Below, piece by piece: positions 6,396 through 6,597 of a stretch of 6,597 nucleotides of DNA (positions within the stretch are counted from its first letter, which is position 1; each line of letters starts with the position of its first letter). Both the position numbers and the translations under genes were made by a program. The notes under the pieces were generated by a model. It was given only the letters and a program-made list of their open reading frames with translations. It had not been told where the DNA came from and did no database searches. This stretch comes from Rikenellaceae bacterium (GTDB lineage: Bacteria; Bacteroidota; Bacteroidia; Bacteroidales; UBA932). The stretch is taken from contig DOSU01000098.1 in assembly GCA_003513895.1 (NCBI GenBank), forward strand, positions 2,658 through 9,254, in the 5' to 3' direction.

Positions 6396-6597
6396 GGTGG
6401 ATCTGTAAGCCGGATTCTGTACCTCAAAGAGGTCCCTATCATTTATCTGTTGCAGCCTACCCCCCGGCAACGAGCGAGCAGCCCTTGGCTGCCGGTATAC
6501 TTGGCCTTGCAGGAGACTGTTCGTACCCCGTACATATTGCTATGTACGATTGTGGGCTCTTACCCCGCATTTTCACCCTTACCTTGTTTAGAGGCGG
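6396..6597 (-). ncRNA. rnpB: RNase P RNA, 3' part (bacterial type A-like), cut by the window end
   Basis: RNase P RNA is the catalytic subunit that cleaves the 5' leader from precursor tRNAs. Read on the - strand, the window holds about 202 nt, from the 3' side of P12 to the 3' end; the 5' part lies beyond 6597. Landmarks shared with E. coli are AAGGUAAGGGUGAAAA (6571-6586), the P13 segment GGGGUAAGAGCCCAC (6552-6566), AACAGUC (6515-6521), UGCAAGGCCAAGUA (6498-6511), GGGUAGGCUGC (6452-6462) and the universal ACAGAAUCCGGCUUA (6406-6420), the 3' strand of P4. P14 is an 8-bp hairpin with a GCAA tetraloop (6529-6548). P15 pairs 6490-6495 with 6464-6469. A 5-bp P19-like hairpin lies at 6421-6433. 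The P18 hairpin and the L15 GGU motif of E. coli are not seen. The 3' end is placed at 6396 and may be off by 1-2 bases. Confidence 0.95.

Overview
The window looks like a piece of a Bacteroidota chromosome, probably Bacteroidales or a close relative. Four things point there: the DUF5606 and DUF6340 families, which I know only from this phylum; a ybbR-like gene directly before coaE, as in many Bacteroidales; starts preceded by A/T-rich sequence with no convincing Shine-Dalgarno motif; and an RNase P RNA that appears to lack helix P18. This is inference from reading the sequence; no database search was run.

Layout: nine protein genes lie head to tail on the + strand from position 1 to 6383, with almost no space between them (gaps of 3, 3, 16, -1, 17, 19, 8 and -4 bases). 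In order they are: the 3' part of a YbbR-domain protein; coaE (last step of coenzyme A synthesis); a DjlA-like membrane co-chaperone with TerB and J domains; a DUF5606 protein; rimO (methylthiolation of ribosomal protein S12); a FabG-type 3-oxoacyl-ACP reductase; a DppA-like M55 D-aminopeptidase; a DUF6340 lipoprotein with a TPR-like C-terminus; and a 63-residue protein of probable ribbon-helix-helix type that starts at GTG inside the lipoprotein stop codon. From 6396 to the window end, on the - strand, lies the 3' part of rnpB, convergent with the protein genes. No stretch over 300 bases lacks a gene.

The spacing suggests one or a few co-transcribed units, with translational coupling at DUF5606/rimO (TAATG) and lipoprotein/small protein (GTGA). 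The products are mostly housekeeping: cofactor synthesis, ribosome modification, fatty acid synthesis, protein folding at the membrane and envelope maintenance. I see no mobile element, CRISPR array, tRNA, toxin-antitoxin pair or defence system. The points most worth a second look are the unusual RNase P RNA structure, the very tight convergent junction between the small gene and rnpB, the orphan small RHH-like protein, and the families of unknown function inside a housekeeping operon.
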